Source: JAICMB01 sp963802915
Lineage (GTDB): Bacteria; Acidobacteriota; Terriglobia; Bryobacterales; Bryobacteraceae
Assembly: GCA_963802915.1 (NCBI GenBank)
Contig: CAWDKQ010000009.1
Span: forward strand, 434,001 to 498,000
Length of the DNA: 64,000 nucleotides
Direction of reading: 5' to 3'
Shown in pieces: positions 50,712 to 58,695 of this stretch. Position 1 is the first letter of the stretch, and each line of letters opens with the position of its first letter. Position numbers and translations under genes: made by a program. The notes beneath the pieces are model-generated. The model searched no databases, was not told the DNA's origin, and saw only the letters and a list, made by a program, of their open reading frames with translations.

Positions 50712-53503
50712 TCCGCTGTGCCTGTGCCTCCAGCGAGGTTCAGTTCCTTTTCGGCGCCGTTGAGCACGAGATTGTCTGTGCGAAGAGTCAGACGGTGAGC
50801 ACCGGTGCCTCGCGCAGTCACATTGATGATCACTTCACCCGGCGTGGCCGTCTGCTTCGACACTTCGAAATCGAAGGCGCGGCCGGGACGCAAATCCAAT
50901 TGATAGGAGGCTCCCGGCAGGAAGGTGTGCGTCTCCGCTTCGGATCCGCTGCGAGCTATATAGTTTCCTTCCGGCAATATAATTTGGAATCTACCGCTGG
51001 TTTCATCGGGCTTCACTTCAACTGTCTGACCCGTGCTCATCTCTTTGAACTCGACCTTGGACGCTGCCTGACCTTCCACTATCGCAGGACCGGCGAGATC
51101 GCGCATGGCCCAGATCCAACGGCCCACCGGGTGCACCCAAACCTCTTTGTACGTCCACGTGCTTTGAACTGGCCAGTAGGGAACATCGCTCTCGCCGTGA
51201 GTTTGTATGCCCACAGGAATCGAACCCACCATGTTGCCGGAGGAGGCTGTGTATTGCGGTCCGTAGTCGTATCCTTCGCCAACCATGGTGCTTTGCGCAA
51301 AAGGATTCCGGCCGATGATCCATTGCAGTTGCTTTTCGGAAAGCTGGGCGGCTTCCAGGTCGCCGCGAAGGTGAGCGGCATTCGCAAGCGCCTGGGTCTG
51401 CGGCAGAATTGTTCCGAAATGTCCGCGGTAATCCATCCACACCGGCATCAGGCGGAGGTAATGTCCATCTCCCAGAGGAACCCCGGTAAGCACCTGTTTC
51501 CGGAACGATTCGCGGCGGCTCTCCGGCGCTTTCTCGTACTCGCTGTCCAAGTAAATTGAGGATGCGAACACGCCATACGGCTCGGTGTACTTCGCGATGG
51601 TTTTCAAGTATTCCGAATGGAGCGTCACAGCAGAATACCATTTCATCCAGTCGGGATGATTTGGGAACGCTTTGCAGAGTTCGGTCAATGCAACGATGGG
51701 GGCCTGTTCACGGCCGCGATGGCAATAGTGCAGGATGCGATCTTTTGCCGGGCTGGTGTAAAAGAACCCGAGAAGAGGAACGCTCCACGTTGGCCTTGCA
51801 CGCTGCTGTGAATCGAGGATGACGTGCGCAAACTGTGTCGCCTTGTCCGCATAGCGCTGGTCGTTCGTAGCGCGCCAAAGATCCACGGAAGCCAAGATGC
51901 CTTCCGAGAATACTTCGTGAGCCACGGCGTTCGAATCGAACGAGGTTTGCCACCATTCGGAACTCTTGGCTGTGCCGGACTCATTCATTCCCGCGACCGC
52001 GAAACGCCAGTCCTCTTGCGCCATCTTCAGAGAATACGCCGCCAACCTTGGATCGCTGTTTTTCAGCACGCGATACGCAATGGCTTCGGCCGCCGAGGCT
52101 ACGAAATTAGCCATGGGTTCGTTGCGGGCCGTGACCACTGTATCGTCGAAATCGCCAATTATGCCGTTCGTCCTGCGGGTGTTGGCCGATCCAACGTTGC
52201 GATATCCGTCGCCAAAGCTGGTTTTCAAAATCCAGTCCAACCCCCAGCGGGCCTCCTCTACAACGCGGTCGTACAACTCCGGATCTTCACCACTAGCGTG
52301 CAGTTGCTCGGCGAGGCTGAACATTCCGTATACGATTTCGGCAGTGTTTCCGAGACCCTGAGTCAGATCGCCGGCGTCGTGCCAGCCTCCGTTGATGATG
52401 ATTTGTTTATCGCCATGGACCGCTCGCCAGTCGCGGTGACAGACGCCGTGCACGCCGGGAATCGCCATGCCGCAGCGCTCGACGTAGAAGAAGTTCAGAG
52501 CTTTCCAGATTGTTTCGCGCCAGGGGTTGACGTCGATTCGAAAAGGATGGGTCTTTGCATCGCCCGCTTCGAGAACGTAGGTTCCGGGTTGGCGAACGCC
52601 GGTGAAATCCATCACCTGGAAGGTGCCGAAAGGCGTTTTCGTGGTTTGTACTGGCTTCGATAGTACTGCTTGTCCTGATTTCTGGTCGACCAATCGGAAT
52701 TCTTTTGCGGCGAGTGTGCTTGCGATCGCTGTTTTGTTCCCGCCCACGGAGTAACCGGCCTGGCTATAAGAGATGCGACCAGGCCACACGCCCCAACCTT
52801 CGACGTAATCGGGTTCCACGCGCTCTAATTCGAGCCGGCCGAAATAGTACGTCGCTGTGTCGGACGCTTCCGGTTCGTTGCCGTCCATCGTGTAATCGAT
52901 CTCAAGTCCCGTCACCTTGTCCCGCGCGACGTTGCCGATCTCCCAAACCATGTGGTTCCATTCATGGTTTCGGAACACCACGTAATGATCGCCCTCCTGC
53001 GCAAACACGGCCGGCAGTTTTTCGACGCCGTCATTGTGAAAGCGAAACTTAAGCGAGACCACGTAGGCGCCGGGACAATCGGGGTAAATCCATAGCGAGA
53101 TGCGATTGAAGTTTCTCCAGTCTTCTCCGTCGAAGTTGCGAATCACTCCCGACTCGCCCCAGCCGCGTCCGCTTTTGGGAGCAAGTTTGTCCAACTTGGT
53201 GGGCGTGCGCAAGCGCAGTGAATTGCCGCCGTCATGCGATTGTCCTTTGCTCAGCGACATGTCGGCGAATAGCGTCTCCGAGCGGTGCACTTTGAGGGGA
53301 AAGCGAGAATCCACGATCTCCGTGGGATCGTTTGTGAAGGCGGTCCACTTGGCAAGGCTATCCATGTTGTCGAGCAGCCGCGTCTCCAAAACTTTTTTGT
53401 TAAGCCAACGGTAGGAAGCAGAGTTTTCGAAATTCACTTCCATCGGCACGCGTTCTGCCGCCAGACAGGCTCCAAGAGCCAACACCACTGCAAATAATCT
53501 CAT
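50603..53503 (-). CDS. Exported GH9 glycoside hydrolase (complete)
   Basis: This 966-residue enzyme is the best-preserved reference for the array. Order: signal peptide (RLFAVVLALGACLA), N-terminal beta-sandwich (NFENSASYRWLNKKVLETRL; RISLWIYPDCPGAYVVSLKF), Ig-like CelD_N domain (FRLVDQKSGQAVLSKPVQ), GH9 barrel with GGWHDAGDLTQGLGNTAEI near 375, TWTYKEVWVHPVG near 795, and a C-terminal beta domain (GEVIINVTARGTGAHRLTLR to AAWER). The extra N- and C-terminal domains are shared by all four paralogues and are not standard GH9 parts. Secreted endo-beta-glucanase is the likely activity. Confidence 0.92.
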   Translation of the reverse strand: MRLFAVVLALGACLAAERVPMEVNFENSASYRWLNKKVLETRLLDNMDSLAKWTAFTNDPTEIVDSRFPLKVHRSETLFADMSLSKGQSHDGGNSLRLRTPTKLDKLAPKSGRGWGESGVIRNFDGEDWRNFNRISLWIYPDCPGAYVVSLKFRFHNDGVEKLPAVFAQEGDHYVVFRNHEWNHMVWEIGNVARDKVTGLEIDYTMDGNEPEASDTATYYFGRLELERVEPDYVEGWGVWPGRISYSQAGYSVGGNKTAIASTLAAKEFRLVDQKSGQAVLSKPVQTTKTPFGTFQVMDFTGVRQPGTYVLEAGDAKTHPFRIDVNPWRETIWKALNFFYVERCGMAIPGVHGVCHRDWRAVHGDKQIIINGGWHDAGDLTQGLGNTAEIVYGMFSLAEQLHASGEDPELYDRVVEEARWGLDWILKTSFGDGYRNVGSANTRRTNGIIGDFDDTVVTARNEPMANFVASAAEAIAYRVLKNSDPRLAAYSLKMAQEDWRFAVAGMNESGTAKSSEWWQTSFDSNAVAHEVFSEGILASVDLWRATNDQRYADKATQFAHVILDSQQRARPTWSVPLLGFFYTSPAKDRILHYCHRGREQAPIVALTELCKAFPNHPDWMKWYSAVTLHSEYLKTIAKYTEPYGVFASSIYLDSEYEKAPESRRESFRKQVLTGVPLGDGHYLRLMPVWMDYRGHFGTILPQTQALANAAHLRGDLEAAQLSEKQLQWIIGRNPFAQSTMVGEGYDYGPQYTASSGNMVGSIPVGIQTHGESDVPYWPVQSTWTYKEVWVHPVGRWIWAMRDLAGPAIVEGQAASKVEFKEMSTGQTVEVKPDETSGRFQIILPEGNYIARSGSEAETHTFLPGASYQLDLRPGRAFDFEVSKQTATPGEVIINVTARGTGAHRLTLRTDNLVLNGAEKELNLAGGTGTAEWRAKIESGDTPWVAVVVPDGQLSKRKEIRGAAWER

Positions 53504-53706
53504 CGCGATTCCCTTCGAAATGTGATCCGCGATCCGCGGGCTTGGCGAAGCCGCGACTGATTTGCTCAGCGGTCTCGACTGGGCGAGTACGCCTGAACGA
53601 ACGTCTGTTCGTTCTGTATCGAAACCTACACCGAAAAGAAAAAGCTGTCAACGAATTTCGTTTCCGCGAAGCCCGGTGATGATAAGATGTGCGCGGAAGT
53701 GGTTTC

Positions 53707-55149
53707 GTGAAGCTTCGTGGGTTCATGGCCGCGGCAACGCTGATTGCCACTCTCGCCGGGCAAGCTCTTACCGCGAGACAACACCAGGAACGCGGGATCA
53801 AGTATGCGAAACTCGGCGATTGGAAAAACGCCGAAGCAGAATTGCGAGAGGCAGTGAATCTGGCTCCCAACGATCCTCTAGTGCTGGCAACGCTCGGGGG
53901 CGTGTTGGGTTCCGAGCAGAAGGCGGAAGAGGCGGCCGGTTATCTCGAGAAAGCAGTCGTGCTCGCGCCTTCGAATACCGAGATCCGGCGCAACCTCGCA
54001 GCGAGTCAATGGCAAATGGGGAAGCTGCTCGACGCACGCACCAACCTCGATCAAGTATTGAAGGCCAATCCGGCCGACAAACAGGCGGTTGCGCTTCTTG
54101 GAGCCGTTGCGAGCGCGTTCTATGCAAAGGGCCATACACAGAACGCGCGCAAATGTCTGGATGTTCTCAGCGGACCTGGCATCGGTTCGACAGCGGCGTT
54201 CGCCGCGGGCAAGCTCGCGGAAGATGCCGGCGATTTTGCGACAGCAGAGAAAATATTCGCTTCGATTGATAACTCATATCCGGATCAGGCACTACTCCGC
54301 GCTCACCTGGCTTCCGTGCAATACTACGCAGGACACTTCGCGAATTGTCAGGCAACGCTGACAGCCTTGATTGCATCGGGGGAAGCCGATGCCGACGCGC
54401 ACAACCTGCTCGGTTGGTGTTTGCAGAAGCAAGGCCAAGTGAAAGAGGCCGTGAAGGAGCTTGCGCAAGCGATTCGACTGGAGCCTTCGAAAGAGACGCA
54501 CCAACTTGACCTCGCGCGCATGCTGCTGGCGAATGCAGATCCCGTTGGAGCTCTGAAGATCACTACGGATGCCGTACAGGTTTTCCCGGCATCGGAAGAA
54601 GCATGGTCGTTGAAAGGATCCATCGAGATCGGACTGCAGCAGTTCACGGACGCGGTGAAATCGTACAGCAGGGCGGTATCTTTGAACGCCAACGAAGCGG
54701 ATCCGGCACGTGCGCTTGCAACTTCGAGGTGGCTCGCCGGCTCGACAAAAGACGCTCAGGAGTCATTCGATCGCCTGCTGGTGCGCTTTCCGAAGAACGC
54801 GTCGATCTACGCTGCTTATGGCTCGCTGCTCGTTAGCGACACGGATTCGCAACCGGAGGATGTCAAGCGCGGCGCGGGACTTCTTGAAACAGCGCTGTCG
54901 CTAGACGATTCGCTCGCAGATCCACATTATCAGCTCGGCAACCTGGCGCTAACGGAAGGAAATCTTGATGCGGCCATGCGGTATTTAGAGGCTGCCGAGA
55001 AACTGAATCCGTCGAACAGCAAGGTGCACTTTGCTTTATCGAAAGCGTTTAAGCGTCAAGGCCGTGTTGAAGAAAGTGCGCGTGAAATGCGGGCCTATCA
55101 AGAGACCAAGGCCGCCGAAGATCGTTCCCTAAAGACGCCCTCGAAATAG
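53707..55149 (+). CDS. Exported TPR-repeat protein
   Basis: The GTG at 53707 gives 480 residues with an N-terminal hydrophobic leader (GFMAAATLIATLAGQALTA); a GTG at 53689 is an alternative. Tetratricopeptide pairs fill the rest: RGIKYAKLGDWKNAEAELRE, AVNLAPNDPLVLATLGGVLG, AGYLEKAVVLAPSNTEIRRN, HNLLGWCLQKQGQVKEAVKE, LAQAIRLEPSKETHQLDLAR and PHYQLGNLALTEGNLDAAMR. No enzymatic motif is present, so it is a protein-protein scaffold, probably periplasmic. It diverges from the GH9 gene at 53503 across about 200 bp in which I see no gene. Confidence 0.88.
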   Translation: MKLRGFMAAATLIATLAGQALTARQHQERGIKYAKLGDWKNAEAELREAVNLAPNDPLVLATLGGVLGSEQKAEEAAGYLEKAVVLAPSNTEIRRNLAASQWQMGKLLDARTNLDQVLKANPADKQAVALLGAVASAFYAKGHTQNARKCLDVLSGPGIGSTAAFAAGKLAEDAGDFATAEKIFASIDNSYPDQALLRAHLASVQYYAGHFANCQATLTALIASGEADADAHNLLGWCLQKQGQVKEAVKELAQAIRLEPSKETHQLDLARMLLANADPVGALKITTDAVQVFPASEEAWSLKGSIEIGLQQFTDAVKSYSRAVSLNANEADPARALATSRWLAGSTKDAQESFDRLLVRFPKNASIYAAYGSLLVSDTDSQPEDVKRGAGLLETALSLDDSLADPHYQLGNLALTEGNLDAAMRYLEAAEKLNPSNSKVHFALSKAFKRQGRVEESAREMRAYQETKAAEDRSLKTPSK

Positions 55150-55185
55150 CTCGGCTCGGGATTCGACCGGTTGACACGACATCGG

Positions 55186-55215
55186 TTTGGGTGTAGACCA
55201 AAGATAATATCATAC
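55186..55215 (+). promoter_or_regulatory. Two-part promoter-like element upstream of the Gfo/Idh gene
   Basis: TTTGGGTGTA (55186-55195), four bases, then AAAGATAATATCATA (55200-55214). It matches the element upstream of the TonB receptor (48864-48896) and lies about 90 bp before the dehydrogenase start. AAAGAT and ATCTTT (55217-55222) also form an inverted repeat. Confidence 0.45.
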
Positions 55216-55305
55216 GATCTTTATGAGCTCACGATCCGTCGATACGGCGTGAGGGCTCGATCGGCCCGGCCTGCGCCGATCCTCAACTCAATACATCGAG
55301 GAAAA

Positions 55306-56328
55306 ATGAACAAGCCAGGTTTTGGACTCATTGGGTGTGGAACGTGGGGCGCGGTTCACGCGCGCACCTATCGGGCGTCTCCGTACGCATGCTTCGTTGA
55401 GGTGTGCGATCAGAATACCGAACGAGCCGCGCAGTGCGCGCAGCAATATGGGGTAGATAAGTATTCAACCGACTGGCGCGATCTGCTGGCGAACCCCGAC
55501 ATCGACGCGGTGTCGATTGCTACGCCGGACTTTGCTCATTCCGAGATTATCCTCGCGGCAATCGAAGCCGGCAAAGATGTCCTGGCAGAAAAGCCGCTGG
55601 CCGCGAGCGTTGAGGAATGCGAGAAGATCCTCACGGCGCGGCGCAAGAGCGGCGTCAAACTGATGGTGGATTTTCACAACCGTTGGAATCTGCCTTTCCT
55701 GAGCATCCGCCGCCAGTTCGAGAGCGGCGAACTCGGCAAGCTCCTGTCGATGAACGTCCGGCTCAACGACACCTTGTTCGTTCCCACGCGGATGCTGAGT
55801 TGGGCCGCGCAGTCCTCGCCGGTCCGCTTTCTGGGAAGCCATATTGTGGATCTCATTCGCTGGATGTCGTGCACGGAGGTTTCGCGGGTTTACGCAGTCA
55901 GCCGCTCCACGGTGCTCAAAGAAGCTGGAGTGGACACGCCGGACCTGTTCCAATACATCCTGGAACTCTCGAGCGGCGCGACCGCGATGGTCGAGAATTG
56001 CTGGGTTGTAAACGAAAGCTCGCCGAGCGTATTCGACTTCCAATGCGAGTTCATCGCCACCAAGGGCACTGCATACGTGAATGCGAGCCATAACCGCACT
56101 GTCGAGATCTACAGTGACAAAGGAACGCAATTACCCGATGTGTCCGGCGCCCCCGATTCATACGGTAAACCGGTCGGCTTCTGTGTGGCTGCCATCGAGC
56201 ATTTCATCGATTGCGTGGTGAACAATAAGCAACCGATGGTCACCGGCGAGGACGGCCTGATAGCCGCGCGTGTGGTGGCAGCGATTGAGGAGTCTGCTCG
56301 AACGCATCAGCCAGTCGAGGTTCGGTGA
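55306..56328 (+). CDS. Gfo/Idh/MocA-family oxidoreductase
   Basis: The ATG at 55306 follows CGAGGAAAA. The 340-residue enzyme has an N-terminal Rossmann domain (GFGLIGCGTWGAVHART near 4-20), AVSIATPDFAHSEIILAAIE near 70, and the family signature AEKPLAASVEECE near 95 whose lysine lies beside the nicotinamide. The C-terminal domain carries the HNRWNLPF and GSHIVDLIRWM stretches with the usual catalytic histidine. It oxidises or epimerises a sugar or inositol derivative in the cytosol. The stop overlaps the GTG of the symporter (GTGA), so uptake and first oxidation are co-produced. Confidence 0.92.
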   Translation: MNKPGFGLIGCGTWGAVHARTYRASPYACFVEVCDQNTERAAQCAQQYGVDKYSTDWRDLLANPDIDAVSIATPDFAHSEIILAAIEAGKDVLAEKPLAASVEECEKILTARRKSGVKLMVDFHNRWNLPFLSIRRQFESGELGKLLSMNVRLNDTLFVPTRMLSWAAQSSPVRFLGSHIVDLIRWMSCTEVSRVYAVSRSTVLKEAGVDTPDLFQYILELSSGATAMVENCWVVNESSPSVFDFQCEFIATKGTAYVNASHNRTVEIYSDKGTQLPDVSGAPDSYGKPVGFCVAAIEHFIDCVVNNKQPMVTGEDGLIAARVVAAIEESARTHQPVEVR

Positions 56329-57776
56329 CCTCCAGTTTTGGCTGGTTTGACTGGCTGCTTATTGCCGGCGTCCTGATCTTCTTCGCATATATCGGCCTGC
56401 GTGCACGGGCACGATCTTCGAACGTAGACGAATTCCTGGTGATGGGACGCCGCTTGGGTCCGTATTGGGGCGTGGCGACGCTCGCCGCAGCCGAAACAGG
56501 ACTCGTCACCTTCGTTTATTTCGCCGAAGAATCCTATCTAGCCGGTTTCGCCGCGCTGATGCTCCCCATCATCGGAGCACTCATGATGTTCCTGGTGGGA
56601 TGGAAAGGATTCGTCGTCAAGAAGCTACGGGAGCTTGAGGCGCGGACCGTTCCGGAGTTTCTCGAAACGCACTATAGCGCGCGTGTCCGGTCGATCGCGG
56701 GTTTTGCAACGTTTACCGTCGGCGTACTGAACATGGGTATTTTCCTGCAAGTGGAAAGCACGTTTCTGGCGATCGTAATGGGCATTCCGTCATCGCAAAC
56801 CCTTCTCTTCATGGCCGCCCTGCTGGTGATCGTCGTGATTTACACGATGCTCGGCGGAATGTATTGTGTTGTGCTCACTGACGTCGTGCAGTTCGTCATG
56901 ATTGTGATCAGCGCCGGCCTGACAACTTGGATGATGATTCGGGCAGCCGGCGGCTGGGGCAACATGACGCATGTCGTCTACAGTAACTATGGCAAGGCCG
57001 GATTCGAATTCTGGAAATCATCCCGTTACAGCGCGCTCTTCCTGACCTGGACGGCCTTGTATTATCTGAGCGGCTGGAGTACATGGCAACCGGTTGTCGC
57101 ACGCGTTTTGAGCATGAAGGATATTAAGACCGCGCTGAAACTCTTCCGCATCAGTTCCATGTTCATGTTCCTGCGCGGAGCGGTTCCCATGGTGTGGGGC
57201 ATTTGCGCGCTTGTGATCCTTGGCAAGACCGCGAACTCAACTATGTCGTTGGCGCATGCCGTGGCGCGTATCCTGCCGGCCGGAATCGTTGGACTAGCAT
57301 GTGTGGGCTTCGTCGCCGCGACCATGTCCACGTTCTCCAGTTACCTGCTCGCCTTCAGCTCGATTCTGTTGCAAGACGGGATCGGTCCCTGGATTAAACG
57401 GGAGTTGACTCCCGAGCAGCGCGTGCGCGGCGTCAAATACGGCGTTGTATTGATCGGAATCTTCATTTATTTCTGGGGTGCTTTCTACCATTTCCCCGAG
57501 ACAGTGTTCCGCTACATCACATTGACCGGATCGCTTTCTTACGCGGCGACTGTGACGGTGCTGGTCGGCGGGATCTACTGGCCGCGGGGTAACGTCAAGG
57601 GCGCTTATTGTGCATTCCTGGGGAGTGCGATTCCGCCGATTGCAGGACTGTTGATGCCGTCCATTCCACCAACCAATGCGGGCCTCGCCAGTTTCGTACT
57701 GGCGCCTATCGGTTTTGTAGCCGGTTCATTGCTGTCTGCTCCGCATCAACGCGTGAGAGCAATCGCGCACGGATGA
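56325..57776 (+). CDS. Sodium:solute symporter (SSS family)
   Basis: The GTG start overlaps the preceding stop. The 483-residue membrane protein has about thirteen hydrophobic segments. Typical SSS stretches are FAYIGLRARARSSNVDEFLV after the first helix, LGPYWGVATLAAAETGLVTF, YTMLGGMYCVVLTDVVQFVM near 180, and YYLSGWSTWQPVVARVLSMK near 245. It probably imports a monosaccharide or small oligosaccharide with sodium, to be oxidised by the upstream dehydrogenase. Confidence 0.93.
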   Translation: MTSSFGWFDWLLIAGVLIFFAYIGLRARARSSNVDEFLVMGRRLGPYWGVATLAAAETGLVTFVYFAEESYLAGFAALMLPIIGALMMFLVGWKGFVVKKLRELEARTVPEFLETHYSARVRSIAGFATFTVGVLNMGIFLQVESTFLAIVMGIPSSQTLLFMAALLVIVVIYTMLGGMYCVVLTDVVQFVMIVISAGLTTWMMIRAAGGWGNMTHVVYSNYGKAGFEFWKSSRYSALFLTWTALYYLSGWSTWQPVVARVLSMKDIKTALKLFRISSMFMFLRGAVPMVWGICALVILGKTANSTMSLAHAVARILPAGIVGLACVGFVAATMSTFSSYLLAFSSILLQDGIGPWIKRELTPEQRVRGVKYGVVLIGIFIYFWGAFYHFPETVFRYITLTGSLSYAATVTVLVGGIYWPRGNVKGAYCAFLGSAIPPIAGLLMPSIPPTNAGLASFVLAPIGFVAGSLLSAPHQRVRAIAHG

Positions 57777-57801
57777 TCGAATTTTAGGAGGTGACTCGAT
57801 A

Positions 57802-58692
57802 ATGCTGAGACGCGACTTCGTCGCAGGCACTTTCGGGACTGTGGCTTCCGCTGCTTTGCCCGCGCGAGGCCAGACCAAACCATCGGCCTTAGCTCTGATC
57901 GGCGACCGCTACCACAACGCCGATTACATCCGCACCGCGCTTACTAAGACGCTGGTGAAAGGCCTCGGAATTTCGATCGATTTCACAGGCGAAACTGAAA
58001 CTCTACGAGCCGAGAATCTCGCCGGACATCAACTGCTAATCATGTTTCGCGACGGCTGGGTCTGGCCCGACGGCTATCCCGACCAATCGACATACGCCGG
58101 GTACGCCGACTTCGCGCGACGCACCCCAGGAGGCATCGTCAGCGATCCGCCGTTGCCCAAGTATCAGGCCAAGGGTGTTCCATGGATCACGGCGGAGCAG
58201 GGGAAAACCGTGAGAGATTTCGTTTCACGCGGCGGAGGCATTCTGTTCTACCACAACGTGACGTACATCAGCCCATACAACGAGGATTTTCGCGATGTTC
58301 TCGGTGCGGTTACCCGGGGGCATCCTCAGATGCGGCCGTTCAAAGTGACGATCGCCAACAAGGATCATCCCATCACACGCGACGTTCACGATTTCGTCGT
58401 CACCGATGAACAGCATTTCGTCACGTACGCGAAAGATCCAAAGTACGTCCTGATTCGCAGTGTGAATGAAGACGGGCTCGCTTATGCGCCGGGTCCTTGG
58501 GAAAAAGAGCACTTGCCGATCGCCCCGGAGGACACGAAACCGAGCACGACGTGTGAAGCCGGCTGGGCCTATGATTACGGAAAGGGGCGAGTTTGCTATC
58601 TCGCCCCCGGACATATGATCGTCGATCTCTGGAACCCGGAGTATGAAAAGCTGCAGCAGAATGCAGCTCGATGGCTGCTGCGGGAAATATAG
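57802..58692 (+). CDS. Tat-exported ThuA-like protein
   Basis: Start follows AGGAGGTGACTCG. The 296-residue product opens with a twin-arginine leader (MLRRDFVAGTFGTVASAALP). The ThuA/GATase1-like fold follows: ALIGDRYHNADYIRTALTKT, HQLLIMFRDGWVWPDGYP, TVRDFVSRGGGILFYHNVTY, VTRGHPQMRPFKVTIANKDH and PITRDVHDFVVTDEQHF, ending GRVCYLAPGHM. ThuA was named from trehalose utilisation in Sinorhizobium, but family members are now linked broadly to sugar oxidation and 3-keto-glycoside metabolism, and often neighbour Gfo/Idh enzymes. It is 25 nt after the symporter and ends 3 nt from the opposing GH9 gene. Confidence 0.85.
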   Translation: MLRRDFVAGTFGTVASAALPARGQTKPSALALIGDRYHNADYIRTALTKTLVKGLGISIDFTGETETLRAENLAGHQLLIMFRDGWVWPDGYPDQSTYAGYADFARRTPGGIVSDPPLPKYQAKGVPWITAEQGKTVRDFVSRGGGILFYHNVTYISPYNEDFRDVLGAVTRGHPQMRPFKVTIANKDHPITRDVHDFVVTDEQHFVTYAKDPKYVLIRSVNEDGLAYAPGPWEKEHLPIAPEDTKPSTTCEAGWAYDYGKGRVCYLAPGHMIVDLWNPEYEKLQQNAARWLLREI

Positions 58693-58695
58693 ATT

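Noticed and set aside
55171..55176. TTGACA before the Gfo/Idh gene as a -35
   Set aside because: No -10 at 15-19 bp; the nearest GATAAT is 26 bp away.
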